Of a stretch of 57,308 nucleotides of DNA, positions 7,995-16,830 are shown in pieces. A model generated the notes under the pieces. That model searched no databases. It was not told where the DNA came from and saw only the letters and a program-made list of their open reading frames with translations. Within the stretch, counting starts at the first letter, position 1; each line of letters starts with the position of its first letter. This stretch comes from Ruminiclostridium sp. (GTDB taxonomy: Bacteria > Bacillota > Clostridia > Oscillospirales > Ruminococcaceae): the NCBI GenBank assembly GCA_017942025.1, contig JAGAVH010000019.1, forward strand, positions 1 through 57,308. The letters are read 5' to 3'. Both the position numbers and the translations under genes were made by a program.

Positions 7995-8359
7995 ATATCA
8001 TAATCGGAATTTTATCAGGTATAGCCGCATCAATGGGACTTGGCGGTGGATTTATACTGCTTATATATCTTTCTGTTTTCACGGAAATCACTCAGAATGT
8101 AGCGCAAGGAATAAATATATTGTTCTTTCTGCCTATTGCATTCATTTCTGTTATCATACATCTGAAAAACAAGCTTATCGATATCAGAACTGTTATCCGA
8201 TACAGTCTTGCAGGACTGATAGGAGCTGTTGCAGGCAGTTTTCTATCAGCTTATCTTGATACCGGGATTTTAAGAAAGCTGTTCGGAGCTTTTCTGATAA
8301 TCATAGGATTAAAGGAGTTTTTTGGCAGCAAAATAAAAAAGAAGCCACAGGAAAATTAA
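7991..8359 (+). CDS. TSUP-family transporter, C-terminal half as a separate protein
   Basis: The 122-residue membrane protein carries the second TSUP repeat: an MGLGGGFILLIY motif near residue 16, four hydrophobic segments, and a lysine-rich end. Its ATG overlaps the stop of the first half by 4 bp. The two halves together have the length and motif order of a single TauE/SafE transporter. The substrate cannot be read from the sequence. The stop codon lies within the stem of a terminator shared with the convergent rarA gene. Confidence 0.8.
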   Translation: MNIIIGILSGIAASMGLGGGFILLIYLSVFTEITQNVAQGINILFFLPIAFISVIIHLKNKLIDIRTVIRYSLAGLIGAVAGSFLSAYLDTGILRKLFGAFLIIIGLKEFFGSKIKKKPQEN

Positions 8360-8371
8360 AACTCCTGTGGC
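8344..8371. terminator. Bidirectional terminator between TSUP genes and rarA
   Basis: GCCACAGGA (8344-8352) pairs with TCCTGTGGC (8363-8371). It lies between two convergent genes and overlaps the stop codon of the second TSUP gene. Confidence 0.65.
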
Positions 8372-8378
8372 ATAAATT

Positions 8379-9629
8379 CTATTTCTTACCTTTTATCATT
8401 TCTCGATAAGCTTTCGCCTGCTGTTCCATTTTGTTATCACCAAACTGATAATATACTCTGTCCTTTAAGATATCGGGCAGATACTGCTGTTCAACATAGT
8501 GATTGGGAAAATCATGAGGATAAAGGTAATGCTGGCCCTTGACTGCGGCACCTTCTCCATCACAATGCTTATTCTGAAGATGTCTTGGAATATCACCTAC
8601 CCTGCCGGCTTCTATATCCTCCATTGCCGCCGCAAGCGCCATATAAGCGCTATTGGATTTCGGAGATGTTGCAAGAAGAACAGTAGCTTCGGCAAGAGGT
8701 ATTCTGGCTTCGGGAAGTCCAAGCTGTAAAGCGCTGTCTACGCAAGCCTTCACTATCGGTACTGCCATAGGGTAAGCAAGTCCGATATCCTCACTCGCAA
8801 TCACAAGAAGTCGTCTGCACAAACTGGTTATATCCCCCGCTTCGATAAGTCTTGCCATATAGTGCAGAGCGGCATTTTCATCAGAACCACGGATGGATTT
8901 CTGCAGACCTGACAGAATATCATAGTGCTTATCTCCGTCACGGTCATAATTCATATTGCTTTTCTGTGTCAGAACCTCAGCAATATCCATTGTGATTTTG
9001 TTGTCATCGGAAGATAAGGCGCAGAGCTCAACTGTATTTACAGCCTTTCTGACATCTCCTCCGCAACCATAAGCAATATGCTCCACTACGCCATTCTCTA
9101 TTTCAAAGCTACAGTCAAGCTCCTCTTCCATAAGACGAAAAGCTCTTTCCACAGCAGGAACTACATCCTCTGCGGTTATCGGTTTGAATTCGAAAACCGT
9201 AGAACGGGATAGTATAGCATTATACACATAGAAATACGGGTTTTCTGTTGTGGATGCTATAAGAGTTATCTCTCCTGTTTCGAGATATTCCAGTAGGGTT
9301 TGCTGTTGCTTTTTATTTAGATACTGAATCTCATCGAGAAAAAGAAGTATTCCGTTAGCCGCCGCAAAGGTACCGAGACTTGATACTATATCCTTTATAT
9401 CCGCAGTTGAAGCCTGTGTTCCATTCAGCTTATACAGCGTCATACTTGTCTGCTTTGCTATTATATTCGCAACTGTAGTCTTGCCTACACCTGAGCTGCC
9501 ATAAAATATCATATTCGGAATTTTTCCTTTGTTTATGATATTGTAAAGCGGTCTGCCCTTTGCAAGTATGTGTCGTTGTCCGACTACCTCGTCAAGCGTG
9601 GTAGGTCTTATTCTGTCTGCGAGTGGCAT
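8379..9629 (-). CDS. rarA: Replication-associated recombination protein RarA (MgsA) AAA+ ATPase
   Basis: The 416-residue ATPase of the clamp-loader clade acts at stalled replication forks. It starts with the family signature PLADRIRPTTLDEVVGQ and has Walker A GSSGVGKTT (44-52), Walker B LLFLDEIQ (95-102), a sensor-1 segment ASTTENP, and a C-terminal tetramerisation region with HYMARLIEAGD and the late NHYVEQQYLPD stretch. Its length is close to the normal 420-440 residues. The start ATG has an AGGAG RBS. It lies 61 bp after prs with a terminator between, and I see no clear own promoter, so it may rely on read-through. Confidence 0.93.
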   Translation of the reverse strand: MPLADRIRPTTLDEVVGQRHILAKGRPLYNIINKGKIPNMIFYGSSGVGKTTVANIIAKQTSMTLYKLNGTQASTADIKDIVSSLGTFAAANGILLFLDEIQYLNKKQQQTLLEYLETGEITLIASTTENPYFYVYNAILSRSTVFEFKPITAEDVVPAVERAFRLMEEELDCSFEIENGVVEHIAYGCGGDVRKAVNTVELCALSSDDNKITMDIAEVLTQKSNMNYDRDGDKHYDILSGLQKSIRGSDENAALHYMARLIEAGDITSLCRRLLVIASEDIGLAYPMAVPIVKACVDSALQLGLPEARIPLAEATVLLATSPKSNSAYMALAAAMEDIEAGRVGDIPRHLQNKHCDGEGAAVKGQHYLYPHDFPNHYVEQQYLPDILKDRVYYQFGDNKMEQQAKAYREMIKGKK

Positions 9630-9651
9630 ATTGTTACTCCTTCATTCAAAA

Positions 9652-9680
9652 TTACCTCTGAAGCTATACTTCAGAGGTAA
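9652..9680 (-). terminator. Terminator after prs
   Basis: TTACCTCTGAAG (9652-9663) and CTTCAGAGGTAA (9669-9680) form a perfect 12-bp stem with a 5-nt loop, followed on the minus strand by TTTTG. Confidence 0.8.
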
Positions 9681-9690
9681 GATTTATTTA

Positions 9691-10839
9691 TCAGCCGTTG
9701 TTGTGCTTTTCTAAAAGCTGGCTTATCTTCAGATGGGGATCGATAACCTTGCTTGTTGACATATCGTGGTTAAGTGCCGCAATAAGATATGCGATGTACT
9801 TAGAAACGTCAACTTCACAGAACCAATCTCTTGCAAGAAGCTCAGGTGTTCTGTATGTAAGGTTTGTACCAAATACATAGTCGATTATACCCTGCTCATA
9901 AGCCATATCAAACTTTTCAAGACCATTTGTGAAAATGGGATATGTAGCATAAGCGAATATTCTCTTTGCCTTACGCTTTTTAAGTTCGTAAGCAATATCA
10001 AGCATAGATTCGCCTGAAGAAATGATATCGTCAGCAATAAACACATCCTTGCCTTCCACGGAATTGCCTAAGTATTCATGTGCTACGATGGGGTTACGTC
10101 CGTTTACAACCTGAGAATAATCTCTTCTCTTGTAGAACATACCAAGGTCAACACCAAGAACAGAAGTGTAGTACATATTTCTGTTCATAGCACCTTCGTC
10201 AGGGCTTACTGCCATAAAGTGTTCCTTATCAAGCTTTAAATCCTTTACATTGTTGAGCATAGCCTTGAGAACCTGATATGTAGGAATTACATTATCAAAG
10301 CCCATTAAAGGAATTGCATTGCAAACTCTTGGATCGTGTGCATCGAAAGTAATAACATTTGATACGCCTAAGTTTTCGAGCTCCTGAAGCGCTACTGCAC
10401 AGTCGAGGGATTCTCTGTAGTTTCTTCTGTGCTGTCTGCCGCCATAAAGGATAGGCATAATAACATTTATTCTGTGAGCCTTACCGCCGATAGCCTGGAT
10501 GATACGCTTTAAGTTCTGGAAGTGATCATCGGGTGACATTGCATTTTCTCTGCCGAATAACTCATAAGTACAGCTGTAGTTACCTACGTCTACGATGATG
10601 AATATGTCATCACCTCTTACTGAACTCTTGATAAGGCCCTTACCATCACCGGATGAAAATCTGGGGCATTCATTTTCAATTAAGAATGTGTCAAAATTAA
10701 ATCCTGCGGCAGATGACCATTTTACTAAATACTGGTCAATCTTTGCTCCTAATTCTTCTGCACCGGGAAGAGCGATAATGCTCATAGGTGCTACTCTTTC
10801 AGAAGTAGAAAACAGGATTTCACTTGCTTTTGCTGTCAT
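9691..10839 (-). CDS. prs: Ribose-phosphate pyrophosphokinase (PRPP synthetase)
   Basis: This 382-residue enzyme makes PRPP from ribose 5-phosphate and ATP for nucleotide, histidine and tryptophan synthesis. Visible are the tandem phosphoribosyltransferase-type domains, the HRINVIMPILYGGRQHRR segment (flexible ATP/catalytic region) and the PRPP-binding loop VFIADDIISSGESML. It is longer than the usual 315 residues, as in a Clostridia-type long form. I chose the ATG at 10839 (MTAKASE...), with GAAAGGA 8-14 nt upstream; a GTG at 10857 would absorb that RBS. It follows glyA by about 100 bp and probably has its own promoter. Confidence 0.92.
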   Translation of the reverse strand: MTAKASEILFSTSERVAPMSIIALPGAEELGAKIDQYLVKWSSAAGFNFDTFLIENECPRFSSGDGKGLIKSSVRGDDIFIIVDVGNYSCTYELFGRENAMSPDDHFQNLKRIIQAIGGKAHRINVIMPILYGGRQHRRNYRESLDCAVALQELENLGVSNVITFDAHDPRVCNAIPLMGFDNVIPTYQVLKAMLNNVKDLKLDKEHFMAVSPDEGAMNRNMYYTSVLGVDLGMFYKRRDYSQVVNGRNPIVAHEYLGNSVEGKDVFIADDIISSGESMLDIAYELKKRKAKRIFAYATYPIFTNGLEKFDMAYEQGIIDYVFGTNLTYRTPELLARDWFCEVDVSKYIAYLIAALNHDMSTSKVIDPHLKISQLLEKHNNG

Positions 10840-10869
10840 ATTTATATTTCCTTTCACTTTGGCTCATGC

Positions 10870-10898
10870 CATTATATCTTTTCTTGATAAACATCATA
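10870..10898 (-). promoter_or_regulatory. Possible prs promoter
   Basis: A perfect TATAAT (minus strand, 10870-10875) lies 30 bp before the prs start; the -35 (TTATGA, 17 bp upstream) is poor and overlaps the glyA terminator hairpin. Confidence 0.4.
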
Positions 10899-10925
10899 AA
10901 CGAGGGATAAAATCTCTCGTTTATG
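10895..10925 (-). terminator. Hairpin after glyA
   Basis: CATAAACGAG (10895-10904) and CTCGTTTATG (10916-10925) form a 10-bp stem 15 bp after the glyA stop. The following sequence lacks a clean T run, so it may be a weak terminator or an RNA-stabilising stem. Confidence 0.5.
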
Positions 10926-10940
10926 ACTGGTTAAATGATA

Positions 10941-12197
10941 TTATTCGTAAAGAGGGTACTTGTTGCAGATGTCTGTAACCATACCTCTTACCTTTTCTGC
11001 ACTTGCGTCAAAGTCAGTTGCTGTAAGATAGATGCACTCTGCAATAGTCTTCATATCTTCCTCTACAAGACCTCTTGTTGTAACAGCAGGTGTACCGATA
11101 CGAACACCGCTTGTTACGAAGGGACTCTGGGGATCGTTGGGGATAGCATTCTTGTTAACTGTGATGTAAACCTCATCAAGCTTCTTTTCAAGCTCCTTAC
11201 CTGTAATATTGAAGGGCTGGAGGTCAACTAACATAAGGTGGTTATCTGTACCGCCGGATACAAGGTTGAAGCCCTTTTCTAAAAGTGAAGAAGCAAGAAC
11301 GGATGCATTGCTTACGATCTGCTTTGCGTAAGCCTTGAATTCAGGCTTTAATGCTTCGCCGAAGCATACTGCCTTTGCAGCGATAACGTGCATTAAAGGA
11401 CCGCCCTGTGTACCAGGGAAAATAGCCTTGTTTATCTTGAGAGCAAGCTCTTCGTTGTTTGTAAGGATAAGACCGCCTCTGGGTCCTCTTAAAGTCTTGT
11501 GAGTTGTTGTTGTAACGATATCAGCATAAGGAACGGGAGACATATGCATTCCGCCTGCTACAAGACCCGCAATGTGTGCCATATCTACCATGAGATATGC
11601 GCCTACTTCCTTTGCGATAGCGGAGAGCTTTTCAAAGTCGATAGCTCTGGGATATGCGCTGGCACCTGCTACGATGAGCTTGGGCTGGTGTTCCTTTGCT
11701 AAAGCTAAAACTGTATCGTAGTTTATCATACCTGTTTCGTCATCAAGACCATAGGGTACGAAGTTAAAATACTTACCTGAAATATTTACAGGTGAACCAT
11801 GTGTGAGGTGACCACCGTGCGCAAGGCTCATACCAAGAACTGTATCGCCGGGATTTAAAAGTGCAAAATAAACAGCTGTGTTAGCCTGTGCACCTGAGTG
11901 AGCCTGAACGTTTGCAAACTTTGCACCGAAAAGCTCACAAGCACGGTTGATTGCGATATTTTCAACAATATCAACGTCTTCGCATCCGCCGTAGTAACGC
12001 TTACCGGGATAACCTTCAGCATACTTGTTTGTGAGTACGCTACCCATTGCAGCCATAACTGCAGGAGATACGATATTCTCACTTGCGATAAGCTCGATAT
12101 TTCTTCTCTGACGTCCGAGCTCAAGGTTCATAGCGTCTGCTACATCGGGATCAAAGCCCTTGAGGTAGCCGATTGTGTCAACTAAATCTTTGTACAT
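10941..12197 (-). CDS. glyA: Serine hydroxymethyltransferase
   Basis: This 418-residue PLP enzyme converts serine and tetrahydrofolate to glycine and 5,10-methylene-THF, the main source of one-carbon units. Motifs: [14 protein letters not shown] near the N-terminus, [15 protein letters not shown], the PLP-lysine stretch [14 protein letters not shown] (Lys about 233) and the [11 protein letters not shown] loop. I chose the ATG at 12197 because GGAAAGGA lies just upstream; the longer frame from 12239 would put that RBS inside the gene. Its consensus promoter overlaps the 3' end of xylB. Confidence 0.93.
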   Translation of the reverse strand: MYKDLVDTIGYLKGFDPDVADAMNLELGRQRRNIELIASENIVSPAVMAAMGSVLTNKYAEGYPGKRYYGGCEDVDIVENIAINRACELFGAKFANVQAHSGAQANTAVYFALLNPGDTVLGMSLAHGGHLTHGSPVNISGKYFNFVPYGLDDETGMINYDTVLALAKEHQPKLIVAGASAYPRAIDFEKLSAIAKEVGAYLMVDMAHIAGLVAGGMHMSPVPYADIVTTTTHKTLRGPRGGLILTNNEELALKINKAIFPGTQGGPLMHVIAAKAVCFGEALKPEFKAYAKQIVSNASVLASSLLEKGFNLVSGGTDNHLMLVDLQPFNITGKELEKKLDEVYITVNKNAIPNDPQSPFVTSGVRIGTPAVTTRGLVEEDMKTIAECIYLTATDFDASAEKVRGMVTDICNKYPLYE

Positions 12198-12266
12198 GTT
12201 ATAAATTTCCTTTCCGGTATATTTGAAGTCCGACTGCATTACAGCCGTCTAAAAGATACTTTGGTT

Positions 12267-12296
12267 ATTATACATCAAGGTTTGCAAGAAGGTCAA
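12267..12296 (-). promoter_or_regulatory. glyA promoter inside the end of xylB
   Basis: On the minus strand TTGACC (12291-12296), an 18-bp spacer and TATAAT (12267-12272) lie over the last codons and stop of xylB. It predicts a glyA leader of about 60 nt. Confidence 0.65.
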
Positions 12297-13797
12297 AGTT
12301 CTCCTTCATTGCGGGGTAAAGCTTCTTATAAAGCTCGTAAACCTTTTCGTACTTTGCAGAGTTTTCTGCAACAGGTTCCTGAATTCTTTCAGGCTTGATT
12401 ACAGCCTTGCACGCCTCGGGAACTGAGCTGTAAATACCTGTACCAACTGCGGCAAGAAGTGCAACGCCGAGTGCGGGACCTTCCTTGTTAGCAGTCGTCT
12501 TTACCTGGCAGCCATATAAATCAGCGAGCATCTGACGCCATAAGGGTGATGTACCGCCACCACCGCAAGCCATCATATCGTCAATGCTGATATTCATTTC
12601 ACGCATTACCTCTACACAGTCACGGAGCGAATAGGAAACGCCCTCCATAACTGCACGGAGCATATCCTTTTTCTTGTGCATTGAGGAAAGACCTACAAAG
12701 GCACCTCTTACGTTAGGATCAAGGTGAGGAGTTCTTTCGCCGTTGAGATAGGGCATATAAAGGAGTCTGTTAGCACCGATAGGCACGCTGTCAGCCTCTT
12801 TATCCATAAGGTAATAGGGATCAACTCCCATAGAGATTGCAGTTTCCATCTCCGCCCAGGCGAAATTATCTCTGAACCACTTGAGGGAAAGACCTGCTGA
12901 CTGGGTAACGCCCATAACGTGCCAGCAACCCGGAACTGCACAGCAGAAGGTGTGTACTCTTCCCTTGCTGTCAATGGAAATATCAGATGTGTGAGCAAAT
13001 ACAACACCGCTTGTACCGATTGTAGTGAATGCCTTACCATCTTCTACAACACCTGTACCTACAGCAGCTGCCGCATTATCACCTGCACCGCCCACAACGG
13101 GAGTACCTTCTTTAAGACCTGTAGCTTTTGCTACTTCCTTTGTGATAGTACCTGTGATATCAGGGCTTTCATAAACCTTTGCAAGAAGGCTCTTGTCAAT
13201 ACCAAGCTTCGTAAGTACCTCATCAGACCAGCAACGGTTAGGGATGTCAAGTAACTGCATACCCGATGCGTCTGACACCTCAGTTGCATATTCGCCTGTG
13301 AGCATAAATCTTATGTAATCCTTAGGGAGAAGGATATGACGGCATTTTTCATAGATATCAGGCTCGTTGTTCTTTACCCACATTATCTTTGCGGCTGTAA
13401 AGCCTGTAATTGCAGGATTTGCTGTGATTTCGATAAGTCTGTCATGACCTACCTTTTCTGTAATCTCAACAACTTCCTTACCTGTTCTCTGGTCACACCA
13501 GATAATGCTGTTTCTGAGCACCTTATTATCACCGTCAAGCATTACAAGTCCGTGCATCTGACCTGAAAGACCAACGCCCTTGATATCATCAGCAGGAACG
13601 CCGCTCTTGGCTATAACATCACGGATGCTGTTTACTGAAGCGTTCCACCAATCGAGGGGGTCCTGCTCAGCGTAGCCGTTACGGGGAGTGTAAAGGGGGT
13701 ACTCATAAAGTGCAGAGGCAACGGGTGTGCCATCTTCGCTGAAAAGGACGGTTTTGGTACCGGATGTGCCTATATCAACGCCTATAATGTACGCCAT
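12268..13797 (-). CDS. xylB: Xylulokinase (FGGY family)
   Basis: The 509-residue kinase phosphorylates D-xylulose to xylulose 5-phosphate, feeding pentoses from xylan into the pentose phosphate pathway. N-terminal phosphate motif DIGTSGTKTVLF, substrate-binding GLSGQMHGLVML (with the catalytic-Asp region GGAGDNAAAAVG further on), and the FGGY second signature near ACGGGGTSPLWRQMLADL. Start ATG with an AGGAG RBS. No xylA or transporter lies next to it, which is unusual. A consensus promoter and an 18-bp palindrome lie upstream. Confidence 0.9.
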   Translation of the reverse strand: MAYIIGVDIGTSGTKTVLFSEDGTPVASALYEYPLYTPRNGYAEQDPLDWWNASVNSIRDVIAKSGVPADDIKGVGLSGQMHGLVMLDGDNKVLRNSIIWCDQRTGKEVVEITEKVGHDRLIEITANPAITGFTAAKIMWVKNNEPDIYEKCRHILLPKDYIRFMLTGEYATEVSDASGMQLLDIPNRCWSDEVLTKLGIDKSLLAKVYESPDITGTITKEVAKATGLKEGTPVVGGAGDNAAAAVGTGVVEDGKAFTTIGTSGVVFAHTSDISIDSKGRVHTFCCAVPGCWHVMGVTQSAGLSLKWFRDNFAWAEMETAISMGVDPYYLMDKEADSVPIGANRLLYMPYLNGERTPHLDPNVRGAFVGLSSMHKKKDMLRAVMEGVSYSLRDCVEVMREMNISIDDMMACGGGGTSPLWRQMLADLYGCQVKTTANKEGPALGVALLAAVGTGIYSSVPEACKAVIKPERIQEPVAENSAKYEKVYELYKKLYPAMKENFDLLANLDV

Positions 13798-13830
13798 AAT
13801 AATTCTCCTTACAGTTTTTTTCGTTTTATT

Positions 13831-13848
13831 TGTTCCTGTGTCGGAACA
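13831..13848. promoter_or_regulatory. Palindrome in the xylB leader, possible operator
   Basis: TGTTCC and GGAACA form a perfect inverted repeat around a 6-bp centre, just downstream of the xylB start of transcription. A repressor operator or an mRNA hairpin are both possible. Confidence 0.4.
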
Positions 13849-13865
13849 TTTACAAATACAAACTT

Positions 13866-13895
13866 ATTATAATATATATTGCGCTCCTTTGTCAA
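13866..13895 (-). promoter_or_regulatory. xylB promoter
   Basis: TTGACA (13890-13895) and TATAAT (13866-13871) on the minus strand are separated by 18 bp; both boxes are perfect. The leader is about 60 nt. Confidence 0.75.
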
Positions 13896-13948
13896 TAGAT
13901 AAAGACACTTTATAAATAAAGAAAATCTATCAATTATTTCAGAAATTT

Positions 13949-13963
13949 TGGTCATTTTGACCA
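13949..13963. promoter_or_regulatory. Palindrome between xylB and pfk promoters
   Basis: TGGTCA-TTT-TGACCA is a perfect inverted repeat located upstream of both divergent promoters, a reasonable place for a shared regulator site. No regulator is known for it. Confidence 0.35.
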
Positions 13964-14009
13964 TCGTAAACAAAAATAGGCACAATTTACAATTTGTTTG
14001 TTATTTCAC

Positions 14010-14038
14010 TTGACTTTTTGGTGATTTTTGCATATAAT
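14010..14038 (+). promoter_or_regulatory. 6-phosphofructokinase promoter
   Basis: TTGACT (14010-14015), a 17-bp spacer and TATAAT (14033-14038) lie about 92 bp before the start codon. The leader of about 85 nt contains a small TCACAA...TTGTGA hairpin. Confidence 0.75.
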
Positions 14039-14130
14039 AATAAATGATACAAGTCACAATGACGTGTTTTGTGATTGTAATACCGACAAGAAATACCATT
14101 CACATTTCAAAAAAGAAAGGTCTGATAAAA

Positions 14131-15216
14131 ATGGCAAAACGCAGAATAGGAATTTTAACAAGCGGCGGCGACTGCCCCGGACTCAACGCAACAATAAGAG
14201 GTGCCGCAAAAGCGTGCTATACCTTATTCGGAGAGGATGATGTGGAGATAATCGGTATTTCCAATGGCTTTGACGGTCTTATCAGAAACAACTGCCGCAT
14301 TATGAAGCCCGAAGAATTCTCAGGAATACTTACCCAGGGCGGTACTATTTTAGGCACAAAGCGTACTCCTTACAAGATGATGCAGGTAATTGAGGACGAT
14401 AATATAGATAAAGTTGCAGAAATGAAAGCAACCTATAAAAAGCAGAAGCTGGATTGCATTCTGACTCTTGGCGGAAATGGCACTCACAAGACTGCAAATC
14501 TGCTTTCCGAAGAAGGACTCAACATAATCGGTCTGCCCAAGACAATCGATAACGACATCTGGGGTACAGACGTGACCTTCGGCTTCCATACTGCAGTTGA
14601 CATTGGTACAGAGGTTATTGACAGAATCCATACCACAGCGACTTCTCATCGTAGAATAATGGTTATCGAAATCATGGGTAACAAGGCAGGCTGGCTTACA
14701 CTTTATTCAGGTGTAGCGGGCGGTGCTGATATCGTGCTCATTCCTGAAATTCCCTACAATATTGATAAAGTCATAGACGCCTGCGAAAGAAGAATGGAAG
14801 CAGGAAAAATGTTCTCTATCATTGCTGTAGCCGAAGGTGCTATGGATAAGGATGAGGCAAAGATGAAGAAGAAGGAACGTGCTAAAAAGCGTGCAGAGGC
14901 GGGAGAAACTACCGTTACAAGCCGTATCGCAAAGCAGATAGAGGCGGCTACAGGCGTAGAGTCAAGAACTGTAGTTCCCGGTCATATTCTCCGTGGCGGC
15001 AGTCCTTCAGCCTATGACAGAGTGCTTGCGACCAAGTTCGGTGCAAGAGCGGCTATGCTCATAAAGGATGGCAAGTACGGCTACACAGTGGCAAAAATCG
15101 GTAGCGAAATCTGTGAGAATAAGCTCTCAGACGTTACAATGAAAACCAAATTTGTGCCTCAGGATGACAAGCTGGTTATAACAGGTAAGAATATCGGTAT
15201 CTCCTTTGGCGATTGA
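14131..15216 (+). CDS. 6-phosphofructokinase, long PPi-like lineage
   Basis: The 361-residue glycolytic enzyme phosphorylates fructose 6-phosphate. Motifs: ILTSGGDCPGLNA (10-21), GGNGT (114-118), PKTIDND (136-142), IEIMGNKAGWLTL, and PGHILRGGSPSAYDR. In the family, Gly at the second position of the GGDG loop goes with ATP, while Lys in PKTIDND is typical of PPi-dependent and related long forms; this protein has both, and the usual Asp of GGDG is Asn. Donor preference is therefore open. I chose the ATG at 14131 with an AAAGAAAGG RBS; the frame extends upstream to 14044 into the leader. Confidence 0.88.
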   Translation: MAKRRIGILTSGGDCPGLNATIRGAAKACYTLFGEDDVEIIGISNGFDGLIRNNCRIMKPEEFSGILTQGGTILGTKRTPYKMMQVIEDDNIDKVAEMKATYKKQKLDCILTLGGNGTHKTANLLSEEGLNIIGLPKTIDNDIWGTDVTFGFHTAVDIGTEVIDRIHTTATSHRRIMVIEIMGNKAGWLTLYSGVAGGADIVLIPEIPYNIDKVIDACERRMEAGKMFSIIAVAEGAMDKDEAKMKKKERAKKRAEAGETTVTSRIAKQIEAATGVESRTVVPGHILRGGSPSAYDRVLATKFGARAAMLIKDGKYGYTVAKIGSEICENKLSDVTMKTKFVPQDDKLVITGKNIGISFGD

Positions 15217-15237
15217 TAGATAAGTGAATATAAAAAG

Positions 15238-15269
15238 TCCCATCAGGAAGTATTCCTGATGGGATTTTT
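15238..15269. terminator. Bidirectional terminator between pfk and the hydrolase operon
   Basis: TCCCATCAGGAA (15238-15249) pairs with TTCCTGATGGGA (15253-15264), flanked by A and T runs on both sides, so it works for both convergent genes. Confidence 0.85.
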
Positions 15270-16021
15270 CAGTATATAAAGGGGGTTATTTCCTCTATCC
15301 ATTTCTGTGGCTTAAAGGATATGTAATAGCAATGGGTGCACTTCTGAAAGCATTTTAAGGTAAGACGCGAATAAAGTCCTTTCAGAGTAAAGGCGGAGGT
15401 TTCGGATATCCCCTCATTCCCTTTTGTACCAAAGCAGAAAAGTATCTTTGTTTTAGACGCCGAAGAAAAGCCTTCAAGACGATTTTTTGACAGACTGCCT
15501 ATAATATTTTCTATTGATGTATCAGACATTCTGTCTGCAATAGCAAGATAGCTATCGAGGTACTTTTCGGGTAAAAAATTCTTTTTAAAGCTTCGCATTA
15601 CACCCTTTACCCTGAGCTGTGATTTGTGTATCAGACTTTTATATTGATTTTTCATCATTACACCCATCAGCTTATTGAAGCCTACAAGAGGCGCACCATC
15701 AAGAACCAGCTTATCTATAGTGAGCTTGCCTGATTTAAAAATCTCAAAAGCAACAACCCCACCCATTGAAATACCGCACAGCACAGCTATATCACCCGAT
15801 ACATTTGCAAGGCAATAAGAGATTATTTTCTCTGACTCCTGCTCTACCGAAATGTATTCGCTTCGTGTATCTTCTTCGTGGGCGTCAAGGGCAGGTACAA
15901 TAACAAAATAATCCTCTGAAAAATGTTCTGCTACCTCCTGCCATATCCGCCACGGGGTGAGCATTCCGTGAATAAGGAGCATTGCAGGTCTTGATTTGTT
16001 ACCGAAGGTATGGAAATTCAT
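15269..16021 (-). CDS. Alpha/beta hydrolase
   Basis: This 250-residue protein has the alpha/beta hydrolase layout: an LLIHGMLTPWRIW oxyanion region near residue 16, a nucleophile elbow GISMGGV (Ser near 86) and a late His (KCTHCYYISF near 232). Enzymes of this shape are esterases, thioesterases or related; the substrate is unknown. Its ATG overlaps the last base of the upstream methyltransferase gene, indicating translational coupling. It is the last gene of a five-gene operon, ended by the bidirectional terminator. Confidence 0.8.
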   Translation of the reverse strand: MNFHTFGNKSRPAMLLIHGMLTPWRIWQEVAEHFSEDYFVIVPALDAHEEDTRSEYISVEQESEKIISYCLANVSGDIAVLCGISMGGVVAFEIFKSGKLTIDKLVLDGAPLVGFNKLMGVMMKNQYKSLIHKSQLRVKGVMRSFKKNFLPEKYLDSYLAIADRMSDTSIENIIGSLSKNRLEGFSSASKTKILFCFGTKGNEGISETSAFTLKGLYSRLTLKCFQKCTHCYYISFKPQKWIEEITPFIY

Positions 16022-16818
16022 TACTTGCTCCCCTTTCCGCAGGTGTAGACATAAATTCTGTACATTTTACTGCCGAATTTCTTCATAAACTTGAAACGGG
16101 TTTTATAAATCCCTTTCAGCTTGTTTATATATTCTTTCAGTATAATTTCTCTGGTTTCACGGTGGATAATAAGCTTTTCATCGTTCTGGAAAAGCTTTTC
16201 GTCATCCATATAAAAAGATATCTTGGCATTGACAGCATTTATGGGATTCTTCACCTTTGAAGCCTTTGCCGCAAAGGATGAATAGGCATCAAATATAAAG
16301 GTAACATTACCGAATTTTTCTGCAAAAAGCTCTGTAAGAGTACGGATATCTTCTTCTGTAAGGTACATTGTAAGACCTTCGGCTATAACAAGTATCGGCT
16401 CGCCGTTATATTCAATCTGTTCGAGCCAGGAAAAATCCGTAGCGGAAGAGCGGAGCATAGTGTAATTATCCGTTTCTCTGTAATAGATTTCTCTGAAGGA
16501 AATAACCTCGGGGAAATCAAGATCGTACCAATGCTTTGCTTTTCGGTTAACCCTGACTATTCTGCTGTCCAGTCCACATCCCAGATGTATAACTATAGCA
16601 TCAGAATTTCTATCGATAAAATCAGCCGCATAATCATCATACTGCATTGCTCTCATCGTCATATAAATTGCAAGCCTTTTTGATTTATCCACACTTTTAA
16701 GATAATCATAATTTTTCGCAATAATTTCTTCTGCCATTTTGTCTCGCCAGAAGCCTTCAAGACTCATCATCGCCTTGCCCATAAGCGGGATGAACAGAGT
16801 TCTGCTTTCGTTTTTCAT
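16021..16818 (-). CDS. SAM-dependent methyltransferase, leucine carboxyl methyltransferase (LCM) type
   Basis: The 265-residue enzyme belongs to the LCM/PPM1-like class of O-methyltransferases, which in bacteria often modify small-molecule carboxylates or polyketide-like products. Evidence: AIVIHLGCGLDSRIVRV (SAM motif I with the family GCGLDxR), WYDLDFPEVI just after it, and PILVIAEGLTMYLTEEDI, all in the expected order. It overlaps the next gene by one base and follows the TIM-barrel gene by 12 bp. The hydrolase directly after it could act on a methyl ester or related intermediate; this is inference. Confidence 0.85.
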   Translation of the reverse strand: MKNESRTLFIPLMGKAMMSLEGFWRDKMAEEIIAKNYDYLKSVDKSKRLAIYMTMRAMQYDDYAADFIDRNSDAIVIHLGCGLDSRIVRVNRKAKHWYDLDFPEVISFREIYYRETDNYTMLRSSATDFSWLEQIEYNGEPILVIAEGLTMYLTEEDIRTLTELFAEKFGNVTFIFDAYSSFAAKASKVKNPINAVNAKISFYMDDEKLFQNDEKLIIHRETREIILKEYINKLKGIYKTRFKFMKKFGSKMYRIYVYTCGKGSK

Positions 16819-16830
16819 AGATATGCCCTC

